DNA of 64,000 nt from Nitrospirota bacterium (GTDB taxonomy: Bacteria; Nitrospirota; Nitrospiria; Nitrospirales; Nitrospiraceae). Shown piece after piece: positions 1 to 8,651 of this stretch. The translations under genes and the position numbers were made by a program. The notes below the pieces were generated by a model. It made no database searches. It was not told the DNA's origin and saw nothing but the letters and a program-made list of their open reading frames with translations. Position 1 is the stretch's first letter. Every line of letters begins with the position of its first letter. Where the stretch lies: NCBI GenBank assembly GCA_016219645.1, contig JACRLR010000026.1, positions 1 to 64,000 on the forward strand, in the 5' to 3' direction.

Positions 1-182
1 CCGAGGTTCCGGGCGGCCCGACAGCGGGCTAACCCCGAGAAAGACGCGCTCGGACCAGCGGATTCCCACCTGTTTGCCCCCGTTGATCCACCCAGGAACA
101 GAGTTCTTCGTGCAAACATGAATTAATCAGACCTTCCCTAGCTGTCACGCTGGCCGGCATCCTAGCCTTAGTCGCCACCACA

Positions 183-500
183 GTGCTGCCTTTGCAAGCG
201 GTATTCGGGGAGGGCGGGGCGCGGCGGGACGTTGTGCGTCAAGAAGAGCAGAACCTCAAGGAGGCCCTTGAGCACGCGAAAGAAGCGGTGGACCATGGCA
301 AACAGGGTCATGCTGAGACACTCCTGGCACATGCGGAAGCCGCGCTGCAACATGCCCTGAAGGGAGGCACGGATCATCCGCATGTGGCCGAAGGGATTGC
401 ACATCTGAAAGAAGCCATTGAGCATGGGAAAGCGGGCCATGCTGACGTAGCCACGAAACACGCAGAAACCGCTGTCATGCACCTGTCTCAGGGAAAGTAA
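183..500 (+). CDS. SmbP-like small periplasmic metal-binding protein (5' end damaged)
   Basis: Resembles the small metal-binding protein SmbP of ammonia oxidisers: short helical repeats rich in His, such as EHAKEAVDHGKQGH and EHGKAGH, where paired His residues are thought to bind Cu or other divalent metals in the periplasm. The first in-frame start is GTG at 183, but it lacks a ribosome site and lies inside a signal-peptide-like stretch. The same frame reads back through LAVTLAGILALVATTVLPLQA to about position 123. An ATG at 118-120 sits one base out of frame with it and runs into a stop at once, so a single-base deletion near 122-124 probably disrupts the true start. The family is recognised with good confidence; whether the gene is expressed is uncertain. 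Confidence 0.6.
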   Translation: MLPLQAVFGEGGARRDVVRQEEQNLKEALEHAKEAVDHGKQGHAETLLAHAEAALQHALKGGTDHPHVAEGIAHLKEAIEHGKAGHADVATKHAETAVMHLSQGK

Positions 501-556
501 GATAGTAAGGCAAAGAGGGTAGGTGAAGAAAAGGGAGTCAGCAACAGTGGGGGTGC

Positions 557-579
557 TTAAGGGGTCTGACCCCTTTTAT
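557..579. repeat. GGGGTCTGACCCC palindrome (REP-like or terminator)
   Basis: The arms AAGGGG and CCCCTT pair around a TCTGA loop and are followed by TTTTATT, so the element could end transcription of the upstream SmbP-like gene. GGGGTC-N-GACCCC palindromes also occur as dispersed REP-like repeats in many genomes. The 13-mer TTAAGGGGTCTGA recurs in direct orientation at 782-794. Confidence 0.5.
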
Positions 580-784
580 TCCTGATCGACCGCAATTCCA
601 ACCGTCCCTATCTCAAAAACCGCCAACTTCAACAGCTCCGCTTGATCCCCTGAACACTTCACAGAGAATCAAATTGGGGAAACCCAGCCGTTCTCTCGGC
701 AACTGAGCGTCAAGCCATTCGGTATGGGGAGTACGCGTTCCCCGGAGGTAATCGACCCATACCGTCGTATCGAGAGTGAGGTTA
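576..784 (-). pseudogene. Remnant of a VapC-like PIN-domain toxin
   Basis: On the minus strand, the stretch from about 782 downward encodes LDTTVWVDYLRG, the typical N-terminal motif of PIN ribonuclease toxins with the first catalytic Asp, followed by a segment ending in ILCEVFRG. The frame then breaks near 640; a shifted frame continues as AELLKLAVFEIGTVGIAVDQ to a TAA at 576-578. No start codon with a ribosome site, no C-terminal catalytic Asp cluster and no antitoxin gene are seen. It is a decayed fragment lying between two copies of TTAAGGGGTCTGA. Confidence 0.55.
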
Positions 785-820
785 AGGGGTCTGAGGTGGC
801 CCGGATTTGACAGACACCTT

Positions 821-930
821 GAAACGGGGAAAAGGGTGGGTGGGATGATCCCGACTGCGCGCGTCCAACGAGGGGAGTCTTCGACCGCGCGTTGCGCGAG
901 CAAAGGGATCGTCCCAGCTACCCCGTTCCC
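821..930 (-). repeat. Long imperfect hairpin element, copy A
   Basis: Directly after the cysNC stop codon. Outer arms (GAAACGGGG with CCCCGTTCC, TGGGATGATCCC with GGGATCGTCCCA) enclose a core, ACTGCGCGCGTCCAACGAG - spacer - CGCGCGTTGCGCGAGCA, that recurs at 5556-5606 and, on the other strand, near 49540-49595. It may act as a terminator or RNA stability element; a mobile palindromic repeat is also possible. Confidence 0.6.
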
Positions 931-932
931 TG

Positions 933-2777
933 CTAGATCGAATACTGAAAGATCGGCTTCGCCCCAATCGCCTGAGCCAGCACTCCACGGCGTTTGAGTT
1001 CTTCGAGAATCAGCCGAGTGGCTGCATCGAAGTCTACCGGACCTGAAAGTACGATATCGGTATTGGGCGGGACTTCCTCCGGTACCTTGCTCATATGAAC
1101 GGCAACCACCGGGACCGGATGGACGAGCGTCCTGATAGCCTGTGCTGCTTCGACATAGGCCATGCCGAAAGGATTGGTCGTCGAGACCACAATTAACCCG
1201 GTATCGACAAGTAACCTCGCGACTTCTCCGTAGCGGCGAGCCATCTCTGTCGCCTGGCCTCGCTCCCCCTCCGAAAGATCTGCATCGAGCCCCCGTCGGA
1301 GATTCTCGCCATCGAGCAGGTATGCATGTCGGCCGTCCGCTACGAGTCTTGCTTCGATGGTTCTGGCAAGGAAAGACTTCCCCGTATGCCGCCCCCCGGT
1401 CACCAGCACTATGGCGGCCCGGTGGCCGTACTGTTGCGCGCGATCCTCGACGCCGACCTCGCCTTTCACCCAGGCGAAATCCCGTTGCCGCGCTTCTTCG
1501 CGGAGAAACTCCTGATCGTCACGGACCAACTCTGTCACGATCCCGCCGCCGGCAATGTCATACTCGTCCACGAGGACAAACCGGCCCGTTGCCTCAGACG
1601 AAACCGAGAGGTCAAATGCGACCGGCGCTTTCGTCCGAATCGTCAATTCAGCAACCTGGTTCTTATTCACGACCGCGCTGCCTTGCTGCTGCGCCAGATC
1701 CATCGTGTCGATGATTCGATGGATAGTGGCAATTTCACAATCGACTTCTTTCGTCGCCACTCTGAGCTGATAGCGCCTGCCCCGCTCCAACGGCTTCCGG
1801 CCCAGCCAGAATACGTTGGCTCGAAAGGCCGTCGATACCAGCGGGAGTTCATCTTGATGTGAGGCGATCTCTCCTCGTTCCACAAAAATCTGCTCGTCGA
1901 GCGTGACACCGACTGACTGGCCCGCATGGCCCTCGATCGGTGGAGGATCGATATTGAACGCCTCAATCGACTTGATCGTCGCCCGTTTGTTCGACGGTGA
2001 AAAGACCAGAGAGTCGCCGACCTTGACACGCCCGGCTGTGACGCGCCCTGTAATAATGCGGCGGGCATCGAACTTGTACACATCCTGAACCGGCAGGCGA
2101 AGCGGCTGCTCGGACCGCCCCGGCTCCTTACGAAAGGCACTGAGTGCGTCCAGCACGGTCGGACCGCTGTACCACGGCATTGACCCGCTCCGGTTGGCGA
2201 TATTGTCTCCGAGTTTGGCACTGACCGGAATGATCTGCTGGGGAACCGCCTTGAACTGCCCGAGGAATTCCCGATATTCCTTTTCAATCCCGTCGAACAC
2301 ATCCTGCCGGTAACCGACCAGATCCATCTTGTTCACCACGACGGCAAACTGGCGGACGCCCAGGAGAGACAAGAGATAGCCATGTTTTTTGGATTGTTCC
2401 TTCACTCCCTCCAACGCATCGATCAGCAGCAACGCCCCTTCGGCCCTGGCCGCCCCGGAGATCATGTTCTTGAGAAACTCCTTGTGCCCCGGCGCATCGA
2501 TGATGATGTAGTGCCGGCCCTTCCAGCCAAAGAAGGTCCGCGCCGTATCGATCGTGATGCCCTGCTCCTGTTCTTCAAGAAAGGCATCGAACAGGAACGC
2601 ATACTCAAATTCCTTCCCCTGCTGCTGACAGATGGCTTGGACCTTTTCAAGTTTGCCATCCGGCAACGATCCCGTATCGGCATAGAGGCGCCCCAGCAAT
2701 GTCGACTTCCCGTGGTCCACATGCCCAACAATGACGATATTCAGACTGTCCGATGGTTTCGAGATTGTTTCTGCCAT
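933..2777 (-). CDS. cysNC: Bifunctional sulfate adenylyltransferase subunit 1 / adenylylsulfate kinase
   Basis: The 614-residue protein starts with an EF-Tu-like GTPase of the CysN family: GHVDHGKS near residue 18, DAPGHKEF near 94 and NKMD near 149, followed by beta-barrel domains. CysN couples GTP hydrolysis to formation of adenylylsulfate (APS) by CysD. From about residue 450 a CysC-like kinase domain follows, with P-loop GGRHTGKS and [11 protein letters not shown], which in the family phosphorylates APS to PAPS. The neighbouring reductase looks APS-specific, so the kinase half may serve other needs or be reduced in activity. It is the last gene of the sulfate operon, separated from cysD by a large inverted repeat. 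Confidence 0.93.
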   Translation of the reverse strand: MAETISKPSDSLNIVIVGHVDHGKSTLLGRLYADTGSLPDGKLEKVQAICQQQGKEFEYAFLFDAFLEEQEQGITIDTARTFFGWKGRHYIIIDAPGHKEFLKNMISGAARAEGALLLIDALEGVKEQSKKHGYLLSLLGVRQFAVVVNKMDLVGYRQDVFDGIEKEYREFLGQFKAVPQQIIPVSAKLGDNIANRSGSMPWYSGPTVLDALSAFRKEPGRSEQPLRLPVQDVYKFDARRIITGRVTAGRVKVGDSLVFSPSNKRATIKSIEAFNIDPPPIEGHAGQSVGVTLDEQIFVERGEIASHQDELPLVSTAFRANVFWLGRKPLERGRRYQLRVATKEVDCEIATIHRIIDTMDLAQQQGSAVVNKNQVAELTIRTKAPVAFDLSVSSEATGRFVLVDEYDIAGGGIVTELVRDDQEFLREEARQRDFAWVKGEVGVEDRAQQYGHRAAIVLVTGGRHTGKSFLARTIEARLVADGRHAYLLDGENLRRGLDADLSEGERGQATEMARRYGEVARLLVDTGLIVVSTTNPFGMAYVEAAQAIRTLVHPVPVVAVHMSKVPEEVPPNTDIVLSGPVDFDAATRLILEELKRRGVLAQAIGAKPIFQYSI

Positions 2778-2787
2778 TCCTAGACTC

Positions 2788-2912
2788 CAGAATGTTCAAA
2801 CAGGCAGTCCAGCAAGGCCGCAGGGAGCCCAGCGACTGAGGCGTACCCTTGTGGTACGTCGCAGGGAGATGGGCGACTGAGAACGCCGCTGGATGCCTGT
2901 TTCAACATTCTG
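2788..2912. repeat. Palindromic intergenic element between cysD and cysNC
   Basis: Outer arms CAGAATGTTCAAACAGGC (2788-2805) and GCCTGTTTCAACATTCTG (2895-2912) pair at 17 of 18 positions. Inside are further complementary blocks (TCCAGC/GCTGGA, GCGTACC/GGTACGT) and two copies of GCAGGGAG...GCGACTGA spaced 41 bases apart. It fills the whole cysD-cysNC gap and would lie in their shared transcript, so it could affect processing, stability or partial termination. Confidence 0.65.
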
Positions 2913-2915
2913 CCG

Positions 2916-3713
2916 CTACATGTAGCCATCTTTGCGAAGCAACTCCATCCCGCGCCCTTCGTCCTGTGCTCGACCCGATCGCTCTGCTACCGTCGTATGC
3001 CGCAACTCATCGATAATGTCGTCCACAGACTTCGCGGTCGACTTGATCGGGGTCGTACAGGGTGCACAGCCGAGACTGCGGTAACGGGTGCCGTCGCCTT
3101 TGTCGAGGTACAGATCCATGAACGGGATGTTTTCGAGCTTGATATATTCCCAAATATTGATTTCCGTCCAATCCAGCAGCGGATGGATCCGGATGTGGGT
3201 TCCCGGAGGAAAGGTCGTCTTGAATTGATCCCAGAGCTCCGGCGGCTGATCACGGAAATCCCAATCGCCGTGCTTGTCGCGCGGCGAGAAGTAACGCTCC
3301 TTGGCTCTCGTCCCTTCCTCATCTGCGCGCACTCCCAGAATGATACCTGTATAGCCCTTCTGCTCAATCAATTGCTTGAGCCCATTGGTTTTCAAAGCCG
3401 TGCAGCAGTTAACGCGGCCCAGCGTATGGTTCATTCCAGCCGCGAGCGCTTCCTTGTTCTGGCCCACGACTAAGTTCAGGCCCCACTCGCGGGCCATGCG
3501 GTCTCGATATTCGATCATGGCGGGGATTTTATAGCTTGTGTCGACGTGTAAAAGGGGAAACGGGACGTGGCTGAAAAAAGCCTTTCTGGCCAACCACAGC
3601 AGCACGGTCGAATCCTTCCCCATCGACCACAGCATCGCCAGGTTGTTGAAATGTTTATAGGCTTCTCTGAGGATATAGACGCTCTGATCTTCTAATTGAC
3701 GAAGGTGTTGCAC
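2916..3713 (-). CDS. cysD: Sulfate adenylyltransferase subunit 2
   Basis: CysD is the catalytic subunit of ATP sulfurylase, forming adenylylsulfate from ATP and sulfate together with the CysN GTPase. The 265-residue protein has the PP-loop SMGKDST near residue 31, [12 protein letters not shown], and the C-terminal [14 protein letters not shown] typical of the family. Its length is slightly short of the roughly 300 residues of the E. coli protein. The start is GTG at 3713, with GAGAGGA eight bases upstream. It lies 21 bases after the trpD2-like stop and before cysNC in the same operon. Confidence 0.95.
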   Translation of the reverse strand: MQHLRQLEDQSVYILREAYKHFNNLAMLWSMGKDSTVLLWLARKAFFSHVPFPLLHVDTSYKIPAMIEYRDRMAREWGLNLVVGQNKEALAAGMNHTLGRVNCCTALKTNGLKQLIEQKGYTGIILGVRADEEGTRAKERYFSPRDKHGDWDFRDQPPELWDQFKTTFPPGTHIRIHPLLDWTEINIWEYIKLENIPFMDLYLDKGDGTRYRSLGCAPCTTPIKSTAKSVDDIIDELRHTTVAERSGRAQDEGRGMELLRKDGYM

Positions 3714-3734
3714 GGACTCAATCCTCTCGTATGC

Positions 3735-4796
3735 TCAATATGGTCGACCGGCTGCACCAATTTCCACCGGCTCCTGAGTCAATTCCTCCAGCTTTCGCGC
3801 CGCCGCCCCCTCTTCAATCGCACGTCGCGCCAGCGGCACACATGAGGCCCATGTCGCCCCCTTGCCTGCGGCATACAGAATCAACGATGCGTTCATCAAT
3901 ACCCAGTGGTAGGGTCCGCCAGGAACTTGATTGTGAAGAATCCGCCGGATCAGATCCGCTTCTTTCTCTCGCTGATCAGACGGAAAACCAGCCATATCGC
4001 GTGGTGTGCCCAGCGGCATCCCGACGTCTCTGGACGCGAACGAGAGAGGCGTAATCCTCTCATCTCGCAATTCCAGCACCCTGGTGATGCCTGCGACCGA
4101 GAGCTCAGGGTCGCCTTCAACGCCGCTCACCACCAACGCACGGGGGCAAGCCAGCATTCGCAATACTTCAGCCGTCTTTTCAAAATGGGGAGGATGGGAT
4201 AGTCCGACGACCTGAGACAAGGCACGAGCCGGGTTCAAGAGCCTGGCTATAGGATGAAACACATTCCGCACCCCCAACTCTTGCCGCATTTCTAAAAAAC
4301 GATAGACCGGAGGGTGGTAGAGGGCGATGTCCAGATAGGCAAATCCATGCCGTGCCACTGCCTCCGCCGCTTCTTTCGGCCCCATCTCAACCGGCAGGCC
4401 CAAGGCTTTGAAGACCCCGGCATTTCCTGCCCGGCCGGGAATCCCGTCATAGCCATGCATCAATACCGACGCGCCTGCCGACACCGCCACGATTGCGGCA
4501 GCAGCAAGAGCATGAAAGGTTTCTTGTTTGCCGGCGTAACTCGGCAGATCCACAACGCCGAGATCTCGCTGGATCGGGACAGGCGCCACATAGGAGCGCA
4601 CGACTGCGGTCATCGAGGCCAGTTCGGTGACCGATTCCGTCTTGACCCGCATGGCAACGAGAAAGGCCCCCACCTGTGCCTGCGTGGCTTCCCCTTCAAT
4701 GAGCGATTTCATCGCCCGTTTCGCTTCGTCCCAGGTGAGATCCTTGGCAGCTCTCGGCCCCTTCGCAATCTTGGCGATCAGATCCTGCATCGACAT
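3735..4796 (-). CDS. TrpD2-like (anthranilate phosphoribosyltransferase family) protein in the sulfate operon
   Basis: The fold is that of glycosyltransferase family 3 / anthranilate phosphoribosyltransferase: an N-terminal helical domain (TWDEAKRAMKSLIEGEAT, QVGAFLVAMRVKTES) and a catalytic-type domain with GYDGIPGRAGNAGVFKALG. The GTGGD PRPP-binding motif of true TrpD is missing; LPSYAGKQETFHALAAA stands there, as in the TrpD2/YbiB branch, which binds nucleic acid rather than making tryptophan. A role in tryptophan synthesis is unlikely. The start is chosen at 4796 because cysH TAA and this ATG overlap as TAATG, implying translational coupling. Its task in sulfur assimilation is unknown. 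Confidence 0.75.
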   Translation of the reverse strand: MSMQDLIAKIAKGPRAAKDLTWDEAKRAMKSLIEGEATQAQVGAFLVAMRVKTESVTELASMTAVVRSYVAPVPIQRDLGVVDLPSYAGKQETFHALAAAAIVAVSAGASVLMHGYDGIPGRAGNAGVFKALGLPVEMGPKEAAEAVARHGFAYLDIALYHPPVYRFLEMRQELGVRNVFHPIARLLNPARALSQVVGLSHPPHFEKTAEVLRMLACPRALVVSGVEGDPELSVAGITRVLELRDERITPLSFASRDVGMPLGTPRDMAGFPSDQREKEADLIRRILHNQVPGGPYHWVLMNASLILYAAGKGATWASCVPLARRAIEEGAAARKLEELTQEPVEIGAAGRPY

Positions 4797-5503
4797 TATG
4801 AGGCCTTGTGTAACCCGCACTCGGTCTTGGTAAAAGTTTTCCACCGCCCCGCGCGGGAATCTTCGCCGGGCATCACGGGGCTCGTGCAGTATGTGCAGCC
4901 GATACTGGGATAGTTGCGGTCATGCAATGCGTTGTAAGGCACTCCATGGACACGGATGTAGGTCCAGACATCCTCCCAGGTCCACTGCGCGAGTGGATTG
5001 ACTTTCGCTAACTGAAATTTCTGGTCCCACTCGATCAGCTTGGCATTGGCCCTCGTGACAGACTGGTCCCGCCTGATCCCGGTGATCCAGGCGTCGAACT
5101 CCTTAAGCACTCGCGTGAGGGGTTCCACTTTGCGCAACTCACAACATTGATCGGGCTGGCGCGTCCACAGGGCCTCGCCATACTGAGCCGCTTGCTGCTC
5201 CGGCGTGAGCAACGATTTCACCTGCATCACTTGTTGTGGCTGCAACCCGTAGCGCTCGATCACGCGATCACGCGTGGCATAGGTTTCGGGAAAGAGAAAA
5301 TCCGTGTCGAGGTAGAAGAGTGGCACAGACGGATCAATACGGTGGACCATATCTACAAGCACAACATCTTCCGCCCCGAAGCTGCAGGCCAGAACAATCT
5401 TCGGCTCGTACCGTTCAATCGCAGCAGCCAGCACCTCTTGCGGCTGCCTTGCCTCGAACGACTCGCCCCACGCCTGTAGTTCTTCCGATGAGATATTTCC
5501 CAT
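4796..5503 (-). CDS. cysH: Adenylylsulfate (APS) reductase, thioredoxin-dependent, Fe-S type
   Basis: Reduces APS (or PAPS) to sulfite with thioredoxin electrons. The 235-residue protein contains ACSFGAEDVVLVD (PP-loop region), DTDFLFPETY and RRDQSVTRA. The pairs QCCELRK and CTYCTS can ligate a [4Fe-4S] cluster, which marks the APS-using branch. The C-terminal KTECGLH holds the catalytic cysteine. Start ATG at 5503 follows a purine-rich AGAAAGAAG; an in-frame extension to 5707 would run through the inverted repeat and is rejected. It is preceded by hairpin element copy B and overlaps the trpD2-like gene by one base. Confidence 0.93.
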   Translation of the reverse strand: MGNISSEELQAWGESFEARQPQEVLAAAIERYEPKIVLACSFGAEDVVLVDMVHRIDPSVPLFYLDTDFLFPETYATRDRVIERYGLQPQQVMQVKSLLTPEQQAAQYGEALWTRQPDQCCELRKVEPLTRVLKEFDAWITGIRRDQSVTRANAKLIEWDQKFQLAKVNPLAQWTWEDVWTYIRVHGVPYNALHDRNYPSIGCTYCTSPVMPGEDSRAGRWKTFTKTECGLHKAS

Positions 5504-5532
5504 TGACTTCTTTCTACCTTCACTCACACCCC

Positions 5533-5628
5533 GTGCGGCGAGAAGGATGATTTCCAACTGCGCGCGTCCAACGAGCACTTTCCGAATGTGCGCGTTGCGC
5601 GAGCAAGGAAACATCCTTCTCGCCGCAC
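5533..5628 (-). repeat. Long near-perfect hairpin element, copy B
   Basis: The arms at 5533-5555 and 5607-5628 pair over 22 bases with a single bulged T. The enclosed core, CTGCGCGCGTCCAACGAG - spacer - GCGCGTTGCGCGAGCA, matches copy A, while the arm sequence is different yet self-complementary. It begins at the sulfite reductase stop codon and lies upstream of cysH. Confidence 0.7.
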
Positions 5629-8123
5629 TATTCCACTTTTTCGACCAAAATCCGATAGTGATCTGCGGCGGCTTCGAGCGGTTCCTGCACCAACAATTTA
5701 TGCCCATCGTTTTTCAAGCTCAGGGGCACGTTCTTGATGGGTTCCCCCGCATCGAGCCAGACTTCCAATTGTTCGCCTGCATCCATCATTTCCAGTTTCA
5801 GCTTGGTCTTGACGTAATTCATCGGACAAGCCACTCCTCGTAGATCGTATACCGGCACGCTGGACGGGGCAGGTGCGGGAGCAGACAATACCGTAGGCGT
5901 AACCTCCTGTGCCACGCTGGTCGCAGCGCCTTCTGCCTTCCCCACTGGCGCCAATTTGAGATCTTTCCCCATCTGATCCGTGGCGGCACGACAGGCATCG
6001 ACGAATCCCTTGGCAAAGGCCATCTTGTCGCGAGCCGATTCGCCCGTGGTGTCCTTCGGCCCTAAATCGCCGACGCTTTTCCTCAAGTCTCGATACATCG
6101 CGGGAACGATGCCTTTTTGCGCGATCCGGCTGTCGAATTCGATGAAGGTTTCTGCATCGGTCGAAGGTTCAAGCCCTTCCGTGACCAGCAACGCCTTGGC
6201 AGCGGCCAACACCGCGCGATACGACTTGTTCACCGAGACGGAATACTGATGGTTATCGACAAGCAGTTTCGCCTGATACAGCTCTTGATCGGCTTCCAGA
6301 ATGCCGTTTTCAATCATTTCAAGTGCGCCGCCGGCACACTCACCGGGACCGAGGTCCTCCAAGACAAACTCGTCTTCCCCTTCCCAGTCATAGTAGAAGG
6401 TCGGATCATCTTGGAAAGACGGGACGATCGTGTAAGGGATCAATTCATCCTTGAGTTTGACCTTGCCGACGCGATCGATGAAGGCCGGCAGCCCTTCGCC
6501 GGATACACGGTCACGCCGATACACTTCAATCAAATGTGTGATGGCCGCTGACACACTCTTGGCCGGCAACTTGACCACCATCTGTCCGATCTTCGCCGTC
6601 CCGTCGACCCGTCCACCCAAATGCAATTCGTAAAATGGCGCAACGTGCTCGCCGATTCGTTTTCCCACTCCGTGCAAGCCGATCGTGGCGATATGGTGCT
6701 GCGCGCAGGAGTTATGGCAACCGCTGATCTTGACGCTGACATCTTTCAGATCCTCAGGAACCAACCCGGCCGGGAACACCTCTGCCAGGGCTCGCGCGAG
6801 CCCCTTGGAAGACGTGATCCCCAGACCGCACGTATCGGTGCCTGGGCAGGCGATAATATCTTCGACCAATTCGGCGCCGGGGTCGGCTAAGCCCTGTGAG
6901 GCCAAGTCATCATAGAGGTCGGCGATGCGCGACTCCGGTATCCATCGAATGACCATGTTTTGATTGATCGTCGTCCGAATGTTGCCGTTGGAGTAGCGAT
7001 CCGCAAGATCGGCGATGTGCAGCATCTGTTCTGTCGTGAGATCGCCCATGAATAATTTCGTCACGGCGGCGACGTAGCCTTCCTGCTTCTGACGAACCAC
7101 ATTGGTGCGTCGCCACATTTCAAACGGCGTCTCCGGTCGCGTAGCCTGGTGGTGTCCATTGTTCTGCGCCGCTGATGGCTTCGCCCCATTCGACGTGGGC
7201 ATGATCAGGTGGAGCGGCTCGTCAGGATAGGAGAGTAACTTGATCGGCTCATGGGTCGGACGGGCATGCCCCATTGAGACATACGCCTCTTCCCACCGAC
7301 GTTTGAATTCCTCGAACCCCAGCTTTTCGATGACAAACTTCATCCGGGCTTTCGTGCGATTTTTTCGATTGCCCAAGGTGTCGAACACCCGAATCACGGC
7401 TTCCACACTTGGGATCAGCTCATCCATCGGCGTGAATTCCCGAAGAACCTGCGCGAGTCTGGGAGCTGACCCGAGACCGCCTCCTGCAACCATGCGAAAA
7501 CCGACGGCTCCGTCCGCGCGCTTGGCTGCAAGAAGCCCGATATCGTGAATCGGCGTGAGCGCGCAGTCCTGCTGACAGCCGGAGAAGGCAATCTTAAATT
7601 TGCGCGGGAGACTCTGGTTGAGTGGATTCCTCAAGAGGTGGAGCGCGACGGTTTTCGCATAGGGCGTCACATCGAATACTTCCCCTCGGCAGATTCCGGC
7701 GAGATGGCAAGCTGTGACGTTACGCACCGTGTTCGCGCAGGCCTCTCTCGTAGTCAGGCCGACTTCCGCCAATCCACGCATAATGGCCGGCACATCCTGT
7801 AATTCGACAAAATGGAGTTGGATATCCTGGCGCGTGGTCACATGCCCGACACCAGTGGCATATCGCTCGGCTAATTCCGCGACCCGACGAAGCTGGTTGG
7901 ACGTCAGTCCCCCGAAGGGGATCTTGATTCGGACCATCTGGACGCCGGCTTGTCGTTGACCATAGATGCCATATTGGAGCCGAAATGGTCTAAACAGATC
8001 GCTTGAAACATCACCGGAAACCAGGCGGCGGGCCTCAGCCTCGAAGGTCTCGATCTCTTCCATAATGGCAGGAGCAATAGGCTCTATGTTTATGGGCACT
8101 ATGCTAGGTGGTGTGCGATTCAT
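5628..8123 (-). CDS. Siroheme sulfite/nitrite reductase fused to a TusA-like domain
   Basis: An 831-residue protein. Residues about 45-560 hold the two half-repeats of the nitrite/sulfite reductase hemoprotein family, with siroheme/[4Fe-4S] ligands CPGTDTC and GCHNSC. In this operon it most likely reduces sulfite to sulfide. Residues about 590-720 form an extra helical region (QYSVSVNKSYRAVLAAAKAL) resembling HEPN-type bundles. The last 75 residues are TusA-like (YDLRGVACPMNYVKTK with the single sulfur-carrier-type Cys). Such a tail could receive or relay sulfur; this is inference. Start ATG at 8123 follows GAGGTCAACCT, nine bases after the Rrf2 gene. Confidence 0.9.
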   Translation of the reverse strand: MNRTPPSIVPINIEPIAPAIMEEIETFEAEARRLVSGDVSSDLFRPFRLQYGIYGQRQAGVQMVRIKIPFGGLTSNQLRRVAELAERYATGVGHVTTRQDIQLHFVELQDVPAIMRGLAEVGLTTREACANTVRNVTACHLAGICRGEVFDVTPYAKTVALHLLRNPLNQSLPRKFKIAFSGCQQDCALTPIHDIGLLAAKRADGAVGFRMVAGGGLGSAPRLAQVLREFTPMDELIPSVEAVIRVFDTLGNRKNRTKARMKFVIEKLGFEEFKRRWEEAYVSMGHARPTHEPIKLLSYPDEPLHLIMPTSNGAKPSAAQNNGHHQATRPETPFEMWRRTNVVRQKQEGYVAAVTKLFMGDLTTEQMLHIADLADRYSNGNIRTTINQNMVIRWIPESRIADLYDDLASQGLADPGAELVEDIIACPGTDTCGLGITSSKGLARALAEVFPAGLVPEDLKDVSVKISGCHNSCAQHHIATIGLHGVGKRIGEHVAPFYELHLGGRVDGTAKIGQMVVKLPAKSVSAAITHLIEVYRRDRVSGEGLPAFIDRVGKVKLKDELIPYTIVPSFQDDPTFYYDWEGEDEFVLEDLGPGECAGGALEMIENGILEADQELYQAKLLVDNHQYSVSVNKSYRAVLAAAKALLVTEGLEPSTDAETFIEFDSRIAQKGIVPAMYRDLRKSVGDLGPKDTTGESARDKMAFAKGFVDACRAATDQMGKDLKLAPVGKAEGAATSVAQEVTPTVLSAPAPAPSSVPVYDLRGVACPMNYVKTKLKLEMMDAGEQLEVWLDAGEPIKNVPLSLKNDGHKLLVQEPLEAAADHYRILVEKVE

Positions 8124-8132
8124 AGGTTGACC

Positions 8133-8582
8133 TCATATGTGGTACATCAACGATCGCTCTTGTTCGAGCAACCGTTGCTGCCCGGCTAGTTCTTCCACGC
8201 TTATGGCTTCGAGCACTCCTCGCTCAGCTCGATAGACCTGCTCCCATACCTTCCCAAGTAACAGTTCCTGTTTGTTCAGTCGTCGCGCTTCTGCCCGGTC
8301 AGCTCTACCTCTTAATGGCAGGAGCGGACCGTCGAGCGCTTCAAGAATCTCGACGACTGATACATCGGAGGGTTTCTTTGAAAGTATGTACCCCCCCTGC
8401 GCGCCGCGAAGGCTCGATACTAAACCGGCCTTCTTCATCCCGTAAAGGACCTGTTCAAGAAAGCGAGCAGGAATTGCCTGTCGTCGTGCGATCGATTTTG
8501 CCTGGACTGGTGCAGCCCCAAAATGCATCGCTAAATCGACTGCCGCCATGATTCCATAGGTTGCCCTGAGAGATACCTTCAT
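8133..8582 (-). CDS. Rrf2-family transcriptional regulator of the sulfate operon
   Basis: A winged-helix regulator of 149 residues: MKVSLRATYGIMAAVDLA at the N-terminus, recognition region IPARFLEQVLYGMKKAGLV and wing LRGAQGGYILSK. It contains no cysteine, so it cannot bind an Fe-S cluster as IscR or NsrR do. This resembles CymR-type members that control cysteine metabolism. First gene of the cys operon; its promoter region holds two palindromes, suggesting autoregulation. No clear ribosome site precedes the ATG. Confidence 0.88.
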   Translation of the reverse strand: MKVSLRATYGIMAAVDLAMHFGAAPVQAKSIARRQAIPARFLEQVLYGMKKAGLVSSLRGAQGGYILSKKPSDVSVVEILEALDGPLLPLRGRADRAEARRLNKQELLLGKVWEQVYRAERGVLEAISVEELAGQQRLLEQERSLMYHI

Positions 8583-8590
8583 ACATGAGT

Positions 8591-8651
8591 ATTCCGGTCG
8601 GAATTAAAATTCATTGCTCGTTTAATACCCCACGGAAGGCCTTCCTGTCAA
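8591..8651 (-). promoter_or_regulatory. Promoter and palindromic operators of the rrf2-cys operon
   Basis: Read on the minus strand: -35 TTGACA (8646-8651), 18-base spacer, -10 TATTAA (8622-8627). A perfect 12-bp palindrome GGAAGGCCTTCC (8634-8645) fills the spacer, and ATTCCGACCGGAAT (8591-8604) lies just downstream of the expected transcription start. Either could be the Rrf2 operator. Confidence 0.55.

Noticed and set aside
821-930. Integron attC site
   Set aside because: GTCCAAC fits an R'' box and GTTGCGC partly fits R', but the R' consensus fails, no integrase gene is present and the copies do not flank cassette-like genes.
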